Origin: Myxococcus xanthus
Lineage (GTDB): Bacteria; Myxococcota; Myxococcia; Myxococcales; Myxococcaceae
NCBI RefSeq assembly: GCF_013116825.1
Contig: NZ_JABFNS010000003.1
Span: 62,001-126,000, forward strand
DNA length: 64,000 nt
Reading direction: 5' to 3'
This document shows positions 56,843 to 64,000 of this stretch, in pieces. Position 1 is the stretch's first letter, and each line of letters starts with the position of its first letter. The position numbers and the translations under genes are program-made. Under the pieces are notes generated by a model that saw nothing but the letters and a program-made list of their open reading frames with translations, was not told where the DNA came from and ran no database searches.

Positions 56843-58399
56843 GTGGCGGAGGGCTCTGGCGCGTTGAGAGATGAGCCCCCCATTCTCATGCACGATCCCC
56901 GCTCCGCTCTCGTGAACTCCTCTCCAGACGTCATCCCCACTGCCGAGGGCCCGGCGGGACTCCCGCCTCCTCGCCCGCTGGCCCATGCCTCGGTCCTCTT
57001 CGCGGAGCCCTTGCCCGGCATCGAGGAGGCTCCAGGCGCGTGGCTCTCGAGACTGGGCCTGGCAGAGCTGGGTTTCACCGTGGAGGTCGGCCAGGGAGTC
57101 CGGCTCACGAACGGCCGGCACACCGTGCATGTCTTCAGGGGAAACGGCCCCCTGTCCCGTGAGGGACTGGACCTGCGGCAGTTTCCGAACCTTCCACGAG
57201 AGGGCTGCTATCTGACGCTCGCTTCCGGCGTCTCCCTGCGCCAGGGCGGGGAGCAGCCGATGCGAGGCGGCGCCAGGCCGGACCCGTGGGCAGAGGACGG
57301 TGTGATGCGCGTCTTCTCGCTGTTGGTCTCACGCCTTGCCCTCAACGGCACGGCGGTGGTTTTGCACCAGGCAGACTCGCTCGTGAAGGACGCTAGGATC
57401 TTCGCTCGGCTGCTTCGGGAGTTGGCCCACCCCGACTACCGTCCGTTCCGCGCCTGGGTTGAGCTCTCCCGCCGCCGGGGCAGCCGCTACCTTGAGCTGC
57501 GCGGCCTGGAGAGCTTTGGGCTGCCGGATCTCCAGCTCGCGCCGGAGGAGTGGGACACATGGGAGACGTCGCGTGGCCGGGAGGCCCTGTACTTCGCCGC
57601 CTATCGCATGGTTCGCGAGAACCGCCCGCTCTCCGCGGATGAGGTCCTGGAGGTGCCGCTGGGCGTTCAGCCCGGCTCCTGGCCCGAGCCATTCGGCGGA
57701 GACACCATGCGCTACCGGGTCCGCGCCGGTGAGCCTTCCAGCCTGATGCTCGAGCGCCTCTCGGATGCCGCGGAGCCCTTCACCCGCTGGGCCCGGGCGT
57801 CGGCGCCGGGCAAGCCGTTCTCCTCGAGCGTGGGCGTCAATACGTACCAGGCCCTTTTCCGCCATGCCCTGGAGGGCGCCTTACCGGGCGACACCCTCGC
57901 CCACATTGCACCTCCGGCCTCGCAGGCGCTCCCCCCGCATGAGGTGCTCGTGCGCACGCGACTGGGACAGAGCGGCTTCACGGTTGTCACCAATGGCTTC
58001 GGCTGGGGGCCGCAGGCGAGCGGAAAGCAGGATTCAAGTGCCATCCATGTGGAGTTGGCGGCGTGGATGGACTCGCACAGCCCGGAGCGCGCCCTGGCCC
58101 TGTCGGCGCTGGGGACGCTGATGCAATCGAACGAGGGCAGCCAACCGGCCTGGGCACCGGGCGACATCGCCGTCGTCTCCGAGCCGCTCCTGGGGCTGCG
58201 CCACTTCGTCATCGCACAGGGGCCCGCCGTGCCCCTGCCTCCAGGCGCGCCCGTGAACCTTCTCTGGGTCATCCCCCTGCTCGCGGCCGAGTTCGAGATG
58301 GTGCGGCGGGCCGGTCCCTTGCACTGGGCCAACCAGCTGCTGAAGGACCCGTCCCGCAGGACGGAGTTGGTGCAGCGCTGGAGCCTGGGCGCGAACTGA
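56843..58399 (+). CDS. Protein with C-terminal SUFU-like domain (possible immunity protein)
   Basis: A 518-residue protein starting at GTG 56843, chosen because AGGAGG lies 6 nt upstream. The N-terminal half (about 40-280) has an alpha/beta pattern resembling DUF4261-type proteins (VMRVFSLLVSRLALNGTAVVLHQADSLVKD); I am only moderately sure. The C-terminal half (about 340-515) resembles the Suppressor-of-fused domain: IHVELAAWMDS, ALGTLMQSNEGSQPAWAPGDIAVVSEPLLGLRHF, LLWVIPLLAAEFEMVRRAG. In bacteria both folds are often immunity proteins of polymorphic toxin systems. No toxin gene is adjacent here, so it may be an orphan immunity gene. Cytoplasmic; no signal. Confidence 0.65.
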   Translation: MAEGSGALRDEPPILMHDPRSALVNSSPDVIPTAEGPAGLPPPRPLAHASVLFAEPLPGIEEAPGAWLSRLGLAELGFTVEVGQGVRLTNGRHTVHVFRGNGPLSREGLDLRQFPNLPREGCYLTLASGVSLRQGGEQPMRGGARPDPWAEDGVMRVFSLLVSRLALNGTAVVLHQADSLVKDARIFARLLRELAHPDYRPFRAWVELSRRRGSRYLELRGLESFGLPDLQLAPEEWDTWETSRGREALYFAAYRMVRENRPLSADEVLEVPLGVQPGSWPEPFGGDTMRYRVRAGEPSSLMLERLSDAAEPFTRWARASAPGKPFSSSVGVNTYQALFRHALEGALPGDTLAHIAPPASQALPPHEVLVRTRLGQSGFTVVTNGFGWGPQASGKQDSSAIHVELAAWMDSHSPERALALSALGTLMQSNEGSQPAWAPGDIAVVSEPLLGLRHFVIAQGPAVPLPPGAPVNLLWVIPLLAAEFEMVRRAGPLHWANQLLKDPSRRTELVQRWSLGAN

Positions 58400-58435
58400 C
58401 GCTCCCAGGCCCGCCCGCGCGCTCCGGGAGCTGTC

Positions 58436-58663
58436 CAGGCGGGCTGGTGCCTCACCTGGGCCACGTCAATGCCGTCCAGCAGCATCGCCAACTGCGTGGC
58501 GTCCAGATGCACCACCTGCGCGACGCGAAGGTGAAGAGCTACCCTGAATAGACGTCCTCGCCCCAGGCCTTGCGCGCCAGTTCCATGAGGCCATCGATGG
58601 ACTTGCGCATGTCCACCGGCTCCATCGTCAGCGCCACGCGCACCGACGCCGACAGGGCAAACA
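58436..58663 (-). mobile_element. IS66 tnpB (Orf2) remnant
   Basis: Minus-strand reading from about 58663 gives SVRVALTMEPVDMRKSIDGL and ELARKAWGEDVYSG, then a stop and a missing middle, then VVHLDATQLAMLLDGIDVAQVRHQP (58440-58515). Both blocks are the conserved ends of the IS66 TnpB accessory protein, so about half of the gene is deleted. Confidence 0.75.
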
Positions 58664-58668
58664 CCGTC

Positions 58669-58851
58669 TTACCACCTCAGCGCACCGACGAGCCGGGCCA
58701 CGTACTCCACGCCGGTGCCGACCGCGAAGCGAACCTGCGCTCCGCTCGTCGTTACCACCTCCAACATCGACTCCGTTGCCGCTGGCGTCGTCGCCACCTC
58801 CGCCGGCTTTGACATTCCCGCAAGGGGCCTCGGCGCCGACTCCTCACTCAA
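58669..58851 (-). mobile_element. IS66 tnpA (Orf1) C-terminal remnant
   Basis: The 60-codon minus-strand frame ends with MLEVVTTSGAQVRFAVGTGVEY-type sequence and VARLVGAL, the typical C-terminus of the IS66 TnpA accessory protein. It lies in the normal order just upstream of tnpB'. No tnpC or inverted repeats were found, so the element is a fragment. Confidence 0.6.
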
Positions 58852-58983
58852 CGCCTTTCAGCACGTTCTTGGTCAGATGGATACGGTACTGGAGACGGAT
58901 TGCTTTTCCGGATTGCTGTGCCCAATGCTTCCGGCGGTTCTGGCAACGAATGGGCCGGGGCCGCTCAAGGGAGGAGAACTGCA

Positions 58984-59505
58984 ATGGCAAACATTACCGT
59001 TTTTTACCAAGAGGACTTCGGGGGGACGCACGTCGATCTTCCGCCTGGCAACTACACCCGGGCCCAGTTGGAGGCGCGCGGCATCGATAACAACACCATC
59101 AGCTCGGTGAGGGTGCCGCCTGGCGTGAAGGCTGTCCTCTTCAAGGACGATAATTTCACCGGTGACCAGCTCGAAGTGGTGGCCGACGCCGAGGAACTGG
59201 GCGCGATGAACAACAACACCTCCAGCATCAGGGTCATCACCGTGCCGGTGCAGCCCAGGGCCAGGTTCTTCTACAAAGAGCAGTTCGATGGCAAGGAGGT
59301 GGACCTGCCTCCTGGCCAGTACACCCAGGCCGAGCTGGAGCTGTACGGCATCGACAACAACACCATCAGCTCGGTGAAGCCGCAGGGCCTGGCGGTCGTC
59401 CTATACAAGAACGACAACTTCTCCGGCGACACGCTGTCCGTGACCTCCGACGCCCCGAGCCTGGGCGCGTTGAACAACAACACCTCCAGCATCAGAATCT
59501 CCTGA
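58984..59505 (+). CDS. tps: Development-specific spore coat Protein S (beta/gamma-crystallin)
   Basis: A 173-residue protein, the exact size of M. xanthus Protein S, and nearly identical in feel from MANITVFYQEDFGGT onwards. It has two beta/gamma-crystallin domains (about 1-90 and 91-173), each with two Greek-key motifs. The Ca2+-binding signatures are DNNTISS (twice) and NNNTSSI (twice). Protein S assembles on the spore surface in the presence of calcium during fruiting-body development. It has no signal peptide, as known for the family. RBS GGAGGA is 7 nt before the ATG. The symbol could be ops instead of tps; only one copy is in the window. IS66 remnants lie directly upstream. Confidence 0.95.
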   Translation: MANITVFYQEDFGGTHVDLPPGNYTRAQLEARGIDNNTISSVRVPPGVKAVLFKDDNFTGDQLEVVADAEELGAMNNNTSSIRVITVPVQPRARFFYKEQFDGKEVDLPPGQYTQAELELYGIDNNTISSVKPQGLAVVLYKNDNFSGDTLSVTSDAPSLGALNNNTSSIRIS

Positions 59506-60107
59506 CGCTGGCGCGCTGGCATTCCAGGTGACGGTCCCTGCCGCGAGGACCGCCACCCTATCGAGCCCCAATGACTCTCGAATCACCTGCACCCACGACG
59601 GTTGGGTGCAGACCCACCCCCACTCGGTGCCCCATTCACGCTCACGGCCGAGCTGGTGCCCTGAACGTCTGCGCGCGCTCGCCCCTCCAGTCGAAGACGG
59701 CGAGCGCACGCGCCACGTTCGCGTACCAGGGCAGCCCTGGTACGTCCTCGGGCACCAGCGCGCCGATGCTCGAGCGAGGAGCCAACTGGAGGCCGTTGCG
59801 GCGCTGCTCCTCTCCGTAGGCGCAGGCTCGAAGTTGCACAGCGTGCCCTTGACGGCGGAGCCGCACTTCTCGAACACGCGACGGCTGCGTGTCGGAAGGT
59901 ACCCGCGGCCCTCCACGCGGCGTTGCGAAGGCGAGATGGAAGTTCCACGGACGCCATTCATGCAGGCAGGCGTGCGGTAGCAACTCAGAAGAGGGGGAGG
60001 ATGCTCCGCTCCTGGCCGGACTCCCGGCGGGCCATGCAGGCGGCAACGCATCGTGCCCGTGATGCTCTTTCCCATCATGGCGACCACCTTCAGCGGAAGG
60101 AGGGGCC
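59506..60107. other. Region without a clear gene after Protein S
   Basis: A 600-bp stretch with frames on both strands but no recognisable protein, RBS or family motif. A minus-strand frame (near 59640-59860, with GALVPEDVPGLPWYANVARAL) looks partly coding and may be a decayed gene. No terminator with a T tract was seen after Protein S. Confidence 0.35.
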
Positions 60108-61559
60108 ATGTACTTCCAGGCCATCAAGACCGAGGGCCTTGCCCAAATCACCTACATCCTGGGCAGTGACGGCGAGGCGCTCGTCGTCGACCCCCGGCGT
60201 GATGTCGACGTCTACCTGGACGTGTTGCGGCGGCAGGAGTTGCGGCTGCGCTACGTGCTCCAGACACACCGCCAGGAGGACTTCGTTGAGGGCACCTCCG
60301 CGCTTGCCCGCATGGCAGGCGCGCAGGTGGTGGCTGGCCGGCACCCCATCACCGGCCATGCCGACGTGCGGATGGGCGAGCGAGAGCGGCTACACCTGGG
60401 GGCCTTGACGCTGGTGGCGCTTCATACCCCGGGCCACACTCCAGAGAGCATGAGCTGGGCCGTCTACCTGGATCCCCACCATGCCCAGGCTTGGGGCGTC
60501 TTCACGGGCGACGCGCTCTTTGCTGGTGAGACGGGGCGCACGGACCTTGCGGTGCCAGAGCGGGTCTACGAGAACGCCGCGCTCCTCTTTGACGCGCTCC
60601 ATCAGAAGGTCCTGCCCCTGGGCGACCAGACACTGGTCTTCCCGGCCCATGGGGCAGGCTCGGTGTGTGGCAGCGGCATCGCGGACAGGGAGTTGACGAC
60701 ACTGGGCTTCGAGCGCCTGCACAACCCCGTGTTCACCTCCAGCCGGAGCGATTTCATCCAGCGCAAGGTGCAGGAGCGGCTTCACCGGCCCTCGTATTTC
60801 TCGCGCATGGAGGAGGCGAACATCCGCGGTGGCGTGCCACTCTCAGCGGATCCATCCGCCCCCCCCTTCCTGGCGCCGAAACACTTTGAGTGGGCAAGTC
60901 ACAGTGGCCTTGTCCTGGACGCGCGTGAGCCCGAGTCCTTCGCGGGTGGCCACATCCCGGGCTCGCTGAATGTCTGGAGGCAGGGGTTGTCCGTGTTCGG
61001 CGGACAGATGGTTCAGCCGGGCACGCCGCTGTTCCTCGTCCTGCCTGCGCACGCGGACTCGAAGGAGGCCGTGCTGGCCCTGGCCCGGGTGGGGCTCGAC
61101 AAGGTGGAGGGCGTCCTCACGGGGGGGTTCGGGGCATGGCGCAACGCAGGGTTGCCTATCGAGAGCAGCGGCACGCTGACGGCCGAGGCGCTCTTTTCCC
61201 AGATGGAGCGCTTCCAGGTGCTCGACGTGCGCGAGCGCTCGGAGTTCGAGCGTGGCCACATCCTGAGCGCACGACATGCGTATGTGACCGAGCTGGAGGA
61301 GTGCCTCTCCGGGTTGGGCCTGCGCGAGGACCTGCCGGTCGCGGTGGTGTGCAGCACGGGCCACCGCTCCGGACTTGCCACGAGCATCCTGCTCCGCAAC
61401 GGCTTCCAGCAGGTCTCGAACGTGCTGGGCGGCATGTCGGCATGGCGGCGGCTGGAACTTCCGGTGCGGACAGGCCCGCCGTCGGAGGTCGAGTTCGAAC
61501 AAGCAACGCGCTCCATGGGGGCAGAGGAGCAGGACGCTTCTCCACCGTCGCCTTCGTGA
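60108..61559 (+). CDS. MBL-fold/rhodanese fusion (persulfide dioxygenase-like)
   Basis: A 483-residue protein: an MBL-fold domain (1-250) related to ETHE1/persulfide dioxygenases, then two rhodanese domains (about 265-365 and 370-465). In the MBL domain the usual HxHxDH is THRQEDF, so the second and third metal-binding His are Gln and Phe. The later motifs LHTPGHTPES, FTGDALFAGETGRTDL and FPAHGAGS are intact. The second rhodanese has the catalytic Cys in VVCSTGHRSG; the first lacks Cys (LVLPAHADSKEAV). HRQEDF variants form their own branch, possibly acting on a sulfur intermediate without the full iron site. The start is ATG 60108, with GGAAGGAGG 6 nt upstream. Confidence 0.88.
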   Translation: MYFQAIKTEGLAQITYILGSDGEALVVDPRRDVDVYLDVLRRQELRLRYVLQTHRQEDFVEGTSALARMAGAQVVAGRHPITGHADVRMGERERLHLGALTLVALHTPGHTPESMSWAVYLDPHHAQAWGVFTGDALFAGETGRTDLAVPERVYENAALLFDALHQKVLPLGDQTLVFPAHGAGSVCGSGIADRELTTLGFERLHNPVFTSSRSDFIQRKVQERLHRPSYFSRMEEANIRGGVPLSADPSAPPFLAPKHFEWASHSGLVLDAREPESFAGGHIPGSLNVWRQGLSVFGGQMVQPGTPLFLVLPAHADSKEAVLALARVGLDKVEGVLTGGFGAWRNAGLPIESSGTLTAEALFSQMERFQVLDVRERSEFERGHILSARHAYVTELEECLSGLGLREDLPVAVVCSTGHRSGLATSILLRNGFQQVSNVLGGMSAWRRLELPVRTGPPSEVEFEQATRSMGAEEQDASPPSPS

Positions 61560-61622
61560 GCCGTCAACGAGGTTGTCGTCGGATGGGGGCATCTCCACTT
61601 CGGGCGTGGGAAGGAGGCAGTC

Positions 61623-62045
61623 GTGGAGTCAGGGACGCATCAATTCGAACCGCACGTCAGTGAGGTTCAACTCCGCATCTCAGGCACGGGACTCCCGGAG
61701 CTCTTCGAGGAGGCCGGGTATGCGCTCGCGGAGCTCATGCTCGGAGAGGCGCCGTTACCGCAGCCCTCGCCGGAATCGGCCGTCGAGCGCGTTGCGCTCG
61801 TGGCGGCGGACACCGAGGCACTGCTCGTCGATTGGCTCAACGAGCTCATCGCCCGCTCGGACCTGACGAAGCGCGTCTACACGGACCTCGTGGTGGACGA
61901 GTTCCAAGAGCGGTCGCTGCGTGCCCACGTTCGCGGCGTCTCGCCTCTGGTGCTGAAGACCGCTGTGAAGGCCGCCACCTTCCATGGCCTGGAGCTGAAC
62001 GAGCACGACGACGGCTTCACGGCCACGGTCGTCCTCGATGTCTGA
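61623..62045 (+). CDS. Archease (RtcB cofactor)
   Basis: A 140-residue protein of the archease (MTH1598/TM1083) family. It starts at GTG 61623 with GGAGG about 7 nt upstream. Family features are the N-terminal LRISGTGLPELFEEAGYALAELM, the central EALLVDWLNELIAR, and the C-terminal TFHGLELNEHDDGFTATVVLDV. Archease promotes guanylylation and multiple turnover of the RNA ligase RtcB. The gene overlaps rtcB by 8 bp (62038-62045), so they are translationally coupled. Confidence 0.92.
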   Translation: MESGTHQFEPHVSEVQLRISGTGLPELFEEAGYALAELMLGEAPLPQPSPESAVERVALVAADTEALLVDWLNELIARSDLTKRVYTDLVVDEFQERSLRAHVRGVSPLVLKTAVKAATFHGLELNEHDDGFTATVVLDV

Positions 62046-63537
62046 GACCACCCCCTGTCACGAGGCAAGCATCATGGAGACACTTCCCGAGGTCCCGCAC
62101 CAGCTCGAGCCGCTCATCCGGCAGATAGGGCCCGCCCTGTATGAGCTGGGCCAGGGCTTCCGAGAGGACATGCGGGTACCGGCCCGCATCGTCGCGGACT
62201 CGGAGTTGCTCCAGCAGATGGTCCAGGACCGGAGCGTGCCTCAGCTCGTCAATGTCACCACGCTGCCGGGCATCCAGGGCTTCGCCATCGGAATGCCAGA
62301 CATGCACGAGGGCTACGGCTTTCCCGTGGGCGGCGTGGCGGGTACGGCGTTGCCGGATGGCGTCATCTCGCCGGGCGGCATCGGGTTCGACATCAACTGC
62401 GGCGTGAGATTGCTGGCGACCGGGCTTCGGCACGAGGACGTGAAGGAGGTCCTGCCAGAGGTGGCTCATGACCTCGCGCGGAGCATCCCCACAGGCTTCG
62501 GCCGGCATGGCCGCCTGTCGCTGGCTCCCGAGCAGATGGACCGGGTCCTCACGGAGGGCGTCCCCTATCTGGTGGACGAACTGGGACTGGGAGGACCGGA
62601 GGACGTCGACTACCTGGAGGCCAGCGGCTGCCTCGATGGCGCCGACACGGCCAAGGTCTCCGTTCGGGCACGGGAGCGGGGGCATGACCAGCTTGGCACG
62701 CTCGGAGGCGGCAACCACTTCCTGGAAGTGCAGCGGGTGGAGCGCGTCCTCGACCCGGAGGCGGCCCCGGCGCTCGGGCTGTTCGAGGGCCAGCTCACCG
62801 TGCTCATCCATACGGGCTCGCGCGGACTGGGGCACCAGGTCTGCACGGATGCGGTGCGCACCATGGACCGCGCCCTGGCCCGTGAGGGCATCCGGCTCGT
62901 GGACCGTCAACTCGCCTGTGCGCCGCTGTCATCGGCGGAGGGGCAGGACTACTTCGCGGCCATGTGCGCCGCGGCCAACTTCGCCTGGGCCAACCGGCAG
63001 GTGCTTACCCACCGGGTGCGCGAGGTGTTCCGCCGGTGGTTCGGAGACCGTTCCGCAGCGTGGCCTCGCATCGTCTATGACGTGGCCCACAACATCGCGA
63101 AGTTGGAGCCGCATGGAGGCCAGCGCCTCTGTGTACACCGCAAGGGCGCGACGCGGGCCTTCGGTCCAGGGCACCCCGAGTTGCCCGCGGCCTACCATCA
63201 GGTCGGCCAGCCCGTGTTCATCCCCGGAAGCATGGGCACCGCGTCGTTCGTGCTGGTGGGGAAGGCGGCGGCCGAGGCCATCTCACTCAGCAGCGCTTGC
63301 CATGGGGCGGGACGGCGGCTGAGCCGGGCCGCTTCCAAACGCCAGGTGGTGGGAAGTGAGCTGCGCGCGGCGCTGAATCGTCAGGGCATCGCCGTGGAGT
63401 GTCCCTCCAATGCGGAGCTCGCGGAGGAAGCGCCCCTGGCCTACAAGGACGTGGAGCGGGTGGTGGACGTGGTCGAGGCGGCTGGCATCGCGCGGAAGGT
63501 GGCGCGGCTGGTGCCGCTCGCGGTGTTGAAAGGCTGA
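62038..63537 (+). CDS. rtcB: RNA ligase RtcB (3'-phosphate/5'-OH)
   Basis: A 499-residue RtcB, which joins RNA 3'-phosphate and 5'-OH ends using GTP and Mn2+. Signature blocks: PDMHEGYGFPVGG, GGIGFDINCGVRLL with the metal-binding Cys, LGGGNHFLEVQ, HTGSRGLGHQV, and the guanylylated His in CHGAGRRLSR. The 8-bp overlap with archease favours ATG 62038; ATG 62074 is an alternative. The pair would act in tRNA or RNA repair, and may counter damage from stress or prey toxins. No RtcR/RtcA genes are in the window. Confidence 0.95.
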   Translation: MSETTPCHEASIMETLPEVPHQLEPLIRQIGPALYELGQGFREDMRVPARIVADSELLQQMVQDRSVPQLVNVTTLPGIQGFAIGMPDMHEGYGFPVGGVAGTALPDGVISPGGIGFDINCGVRLLATGLRHEDVKEVLPEVAHDLARSIPTGFGRHGRLSLAPEQMDRVLTEGVPYLVDELGLGGPEDVDYLEASGCLDGADTAKVSVRARERGHDQLGTLGGGNHFLEVQRVERVLDPEAAPALGLFEGQLTVLIHTGSRGLGHQVCTDAVRTMDRALAREGIRLVDRQLACAPLSSAEGQDYFAAMCAAANFAWANRQVLTHRVREVFRRWFGDRSAAWPRIVYDVAHNIAKLEPHGGQRLCVHRKGATRAFGPGHPELPAAYHQVGQPVFIPGSMGTASFVLVGKAAAEAISLSSACHGAGRRLSRAASKRQVVGSELRAALNRQGIAVECPSNAELAEEAPLAYKDVERVVDVVEAAGIARKVARLVPLAVLKG

Positions 63538-63613
63538 GCGCCGGGTTGCATTGGAGCGGAGGCGTGCGGGGGAATCAGGGGCCCTGAGGACGCTCGTCGC
63601 TTGTCTGGGAGGC

Positions 63614-64000
63614 TCACGTCCACTGAAGGACGAGCGCGCCGTTGCCGTCTGGTACCAGCCGCGTGCGGGTCCCAAGGTCCCGTCCCTGCCGGTCCAGGAC
63701 GCCGCTCAGCCACTCAGCGTCCTGTCGAGAGGCACGATGGGGGCGGAGTTGGCGCAGCTGCATCGGGAGCATGCGGAGGCCCATCAGCTGACCGGTGGCC
63801 GGGGCGATGGACGCCAGGTACAGCAGCGTCAGGTCTGGACGGAAGGCCGTGTGGCCCGAGATTCCCTCATAGTCGTTCAGGAAGTCTCCGCAGCCGTAGA
63901 GGATGAGGTGGCCCCGGTGGACCTCGATGCCGCGGGGGTGGTGCGACGAGTGGCCATGGATGATGTCGACGCCGGCCTCATCGATGAGCGCTCGCGCGAA
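63614..64000 (-). CDS. CapA family protein, C-terminal part
   Basis: The minus-strand frame is open to the right edge and has no start in the window. It encodes the C-terminal 128 residues of a CapA/PgsA-like metallophosphatase-fold protein (poly-gamma-glutamate synthesis family): FARALIDEAGVDIIHGHSSHHPRGIEVHRG, YGCGDFLNDYEGI, and a beta-rich tail ending in GALVLQWT. Conserved family His residues are in HGHSSHH. Many such proteins act outside pgs operons as hydrolases or phosphatases of unknown target. It is convergent with rtcB. Confidence 0.8.
   Translation of the reverse strand, partial: FARALIDEAGVDIIHGHSSHHPRGIEVHRGHLILYGCGDFLNDYEGISGHTAFRPDLTLLYLASIAPATGQLMGLRMLPMQLRQLRPHRASRQDAEWLSGVLDRQGRDLGTRTRLVPDGNGALVLQWT

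Noticed and set aside
59528-59980. Plus-strand frame of 150 codons after Protein S
   Set aside because: Composition and lack of RBS or motifs do not support coding; both strands are open there by chance.
1-64000. tRNA or rRNA genes
   Set aside because: No cloverleaf-like sequence with a T-loop consensus, and no rRNA sequence, was recognised by eye; a tRNA search program would be needed to exclude small ones.

Overview
The window is high-GC DNA from a predatory myxobacterium, most likely Myxococcus or a close relative. Three things point there: an intact gene for the spore-coat beta/gamma-crystallin Protein S (58984-59505), two exported proteins ending in the MYXO-CTERM type of sorting tail (45405-50315 and 50446-52104), and many lipoproteins and Cys-rich secreted proteins. 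No rRNA, tRNA, CRISPR array or intact mobile element was recognised.

Layout. 1-13.5 kb: the end of an SBBP-repeat protein, rpiA, a DUF1592-type/DUF1552 secreted pair, a YdjM-like membrane protein, a pectinacetylesterase-like secreted hydrolase, an orphan PAS-GAF histidine kinase, a HelD-like helicase and an exported spermidine-synthase-fold protein. 13.5-25.4 kb: a LysR regulator divergent from a sugar acetyltransferase with a T-N11-A box between them, a LysM protein, a frameshifted Cys-rich lipoprotein, a large M16 peptidase lipoprotein, a solute-binding lipoprotein coupled to a cation diffusion facilitator, a glutathione transferase, a Shelph-like phosphatase, a lectin remnant and a GNAT enzyme.

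25.7-30.3 kb holds the most interesting locus. Two paralogous proteins each join an HExxH domain to a C-terminal PqqD-like (RiPP recognition) domain. They are translationally coupled to each other and to a 50-residue peptide with a strong RBS. A hairpin follows the peptide gene and then an FAD-dependent oxidoreductase. This reads as a ribosomally made, post-translationally modified peptide (RiPP) pathway with twin putative 2-oxoglutarate-type HExxH hydroxylases. Convergent to it (30.4-33.6 kb) is a tight four-gene lipid operon (desaturase, fatty-acid-hydroxylase-like, alpha/beta hydrolase, thioesterase). Its upstream region has a perfect palindrome and a run of 12 G.

36.1-42.6 kb is a second accessory locus: a small protein resembling type VI secretion effector-associated proteins, a peptidoglycan-binding-domain protein, and a 1677-residue protein. 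The large protein combines a zinc ribbon, an endonuclease/exonuclease/phosphatase-like domain, an OTU-like cysteine protease domain, two copies of a third domain and basic C-terminal clusters that look like nuclear localisation signals. It is a candidate delivered effector.

42.9-54.4 kb encodes large secreted proteins, including an M36 metallopeptidase. 54.7-64 kb has a ferredoxin-NADP reductase, two decayed insertion sequences (an IS91-like transposase split around a lipoprotein gene, and IS66 tnpA/tnpB remnants just upstream of Protein S), a SUFU-like protein, an MBL-rhodanese fusion, an archease-rtcB operon and the end of a CapA-family gene.
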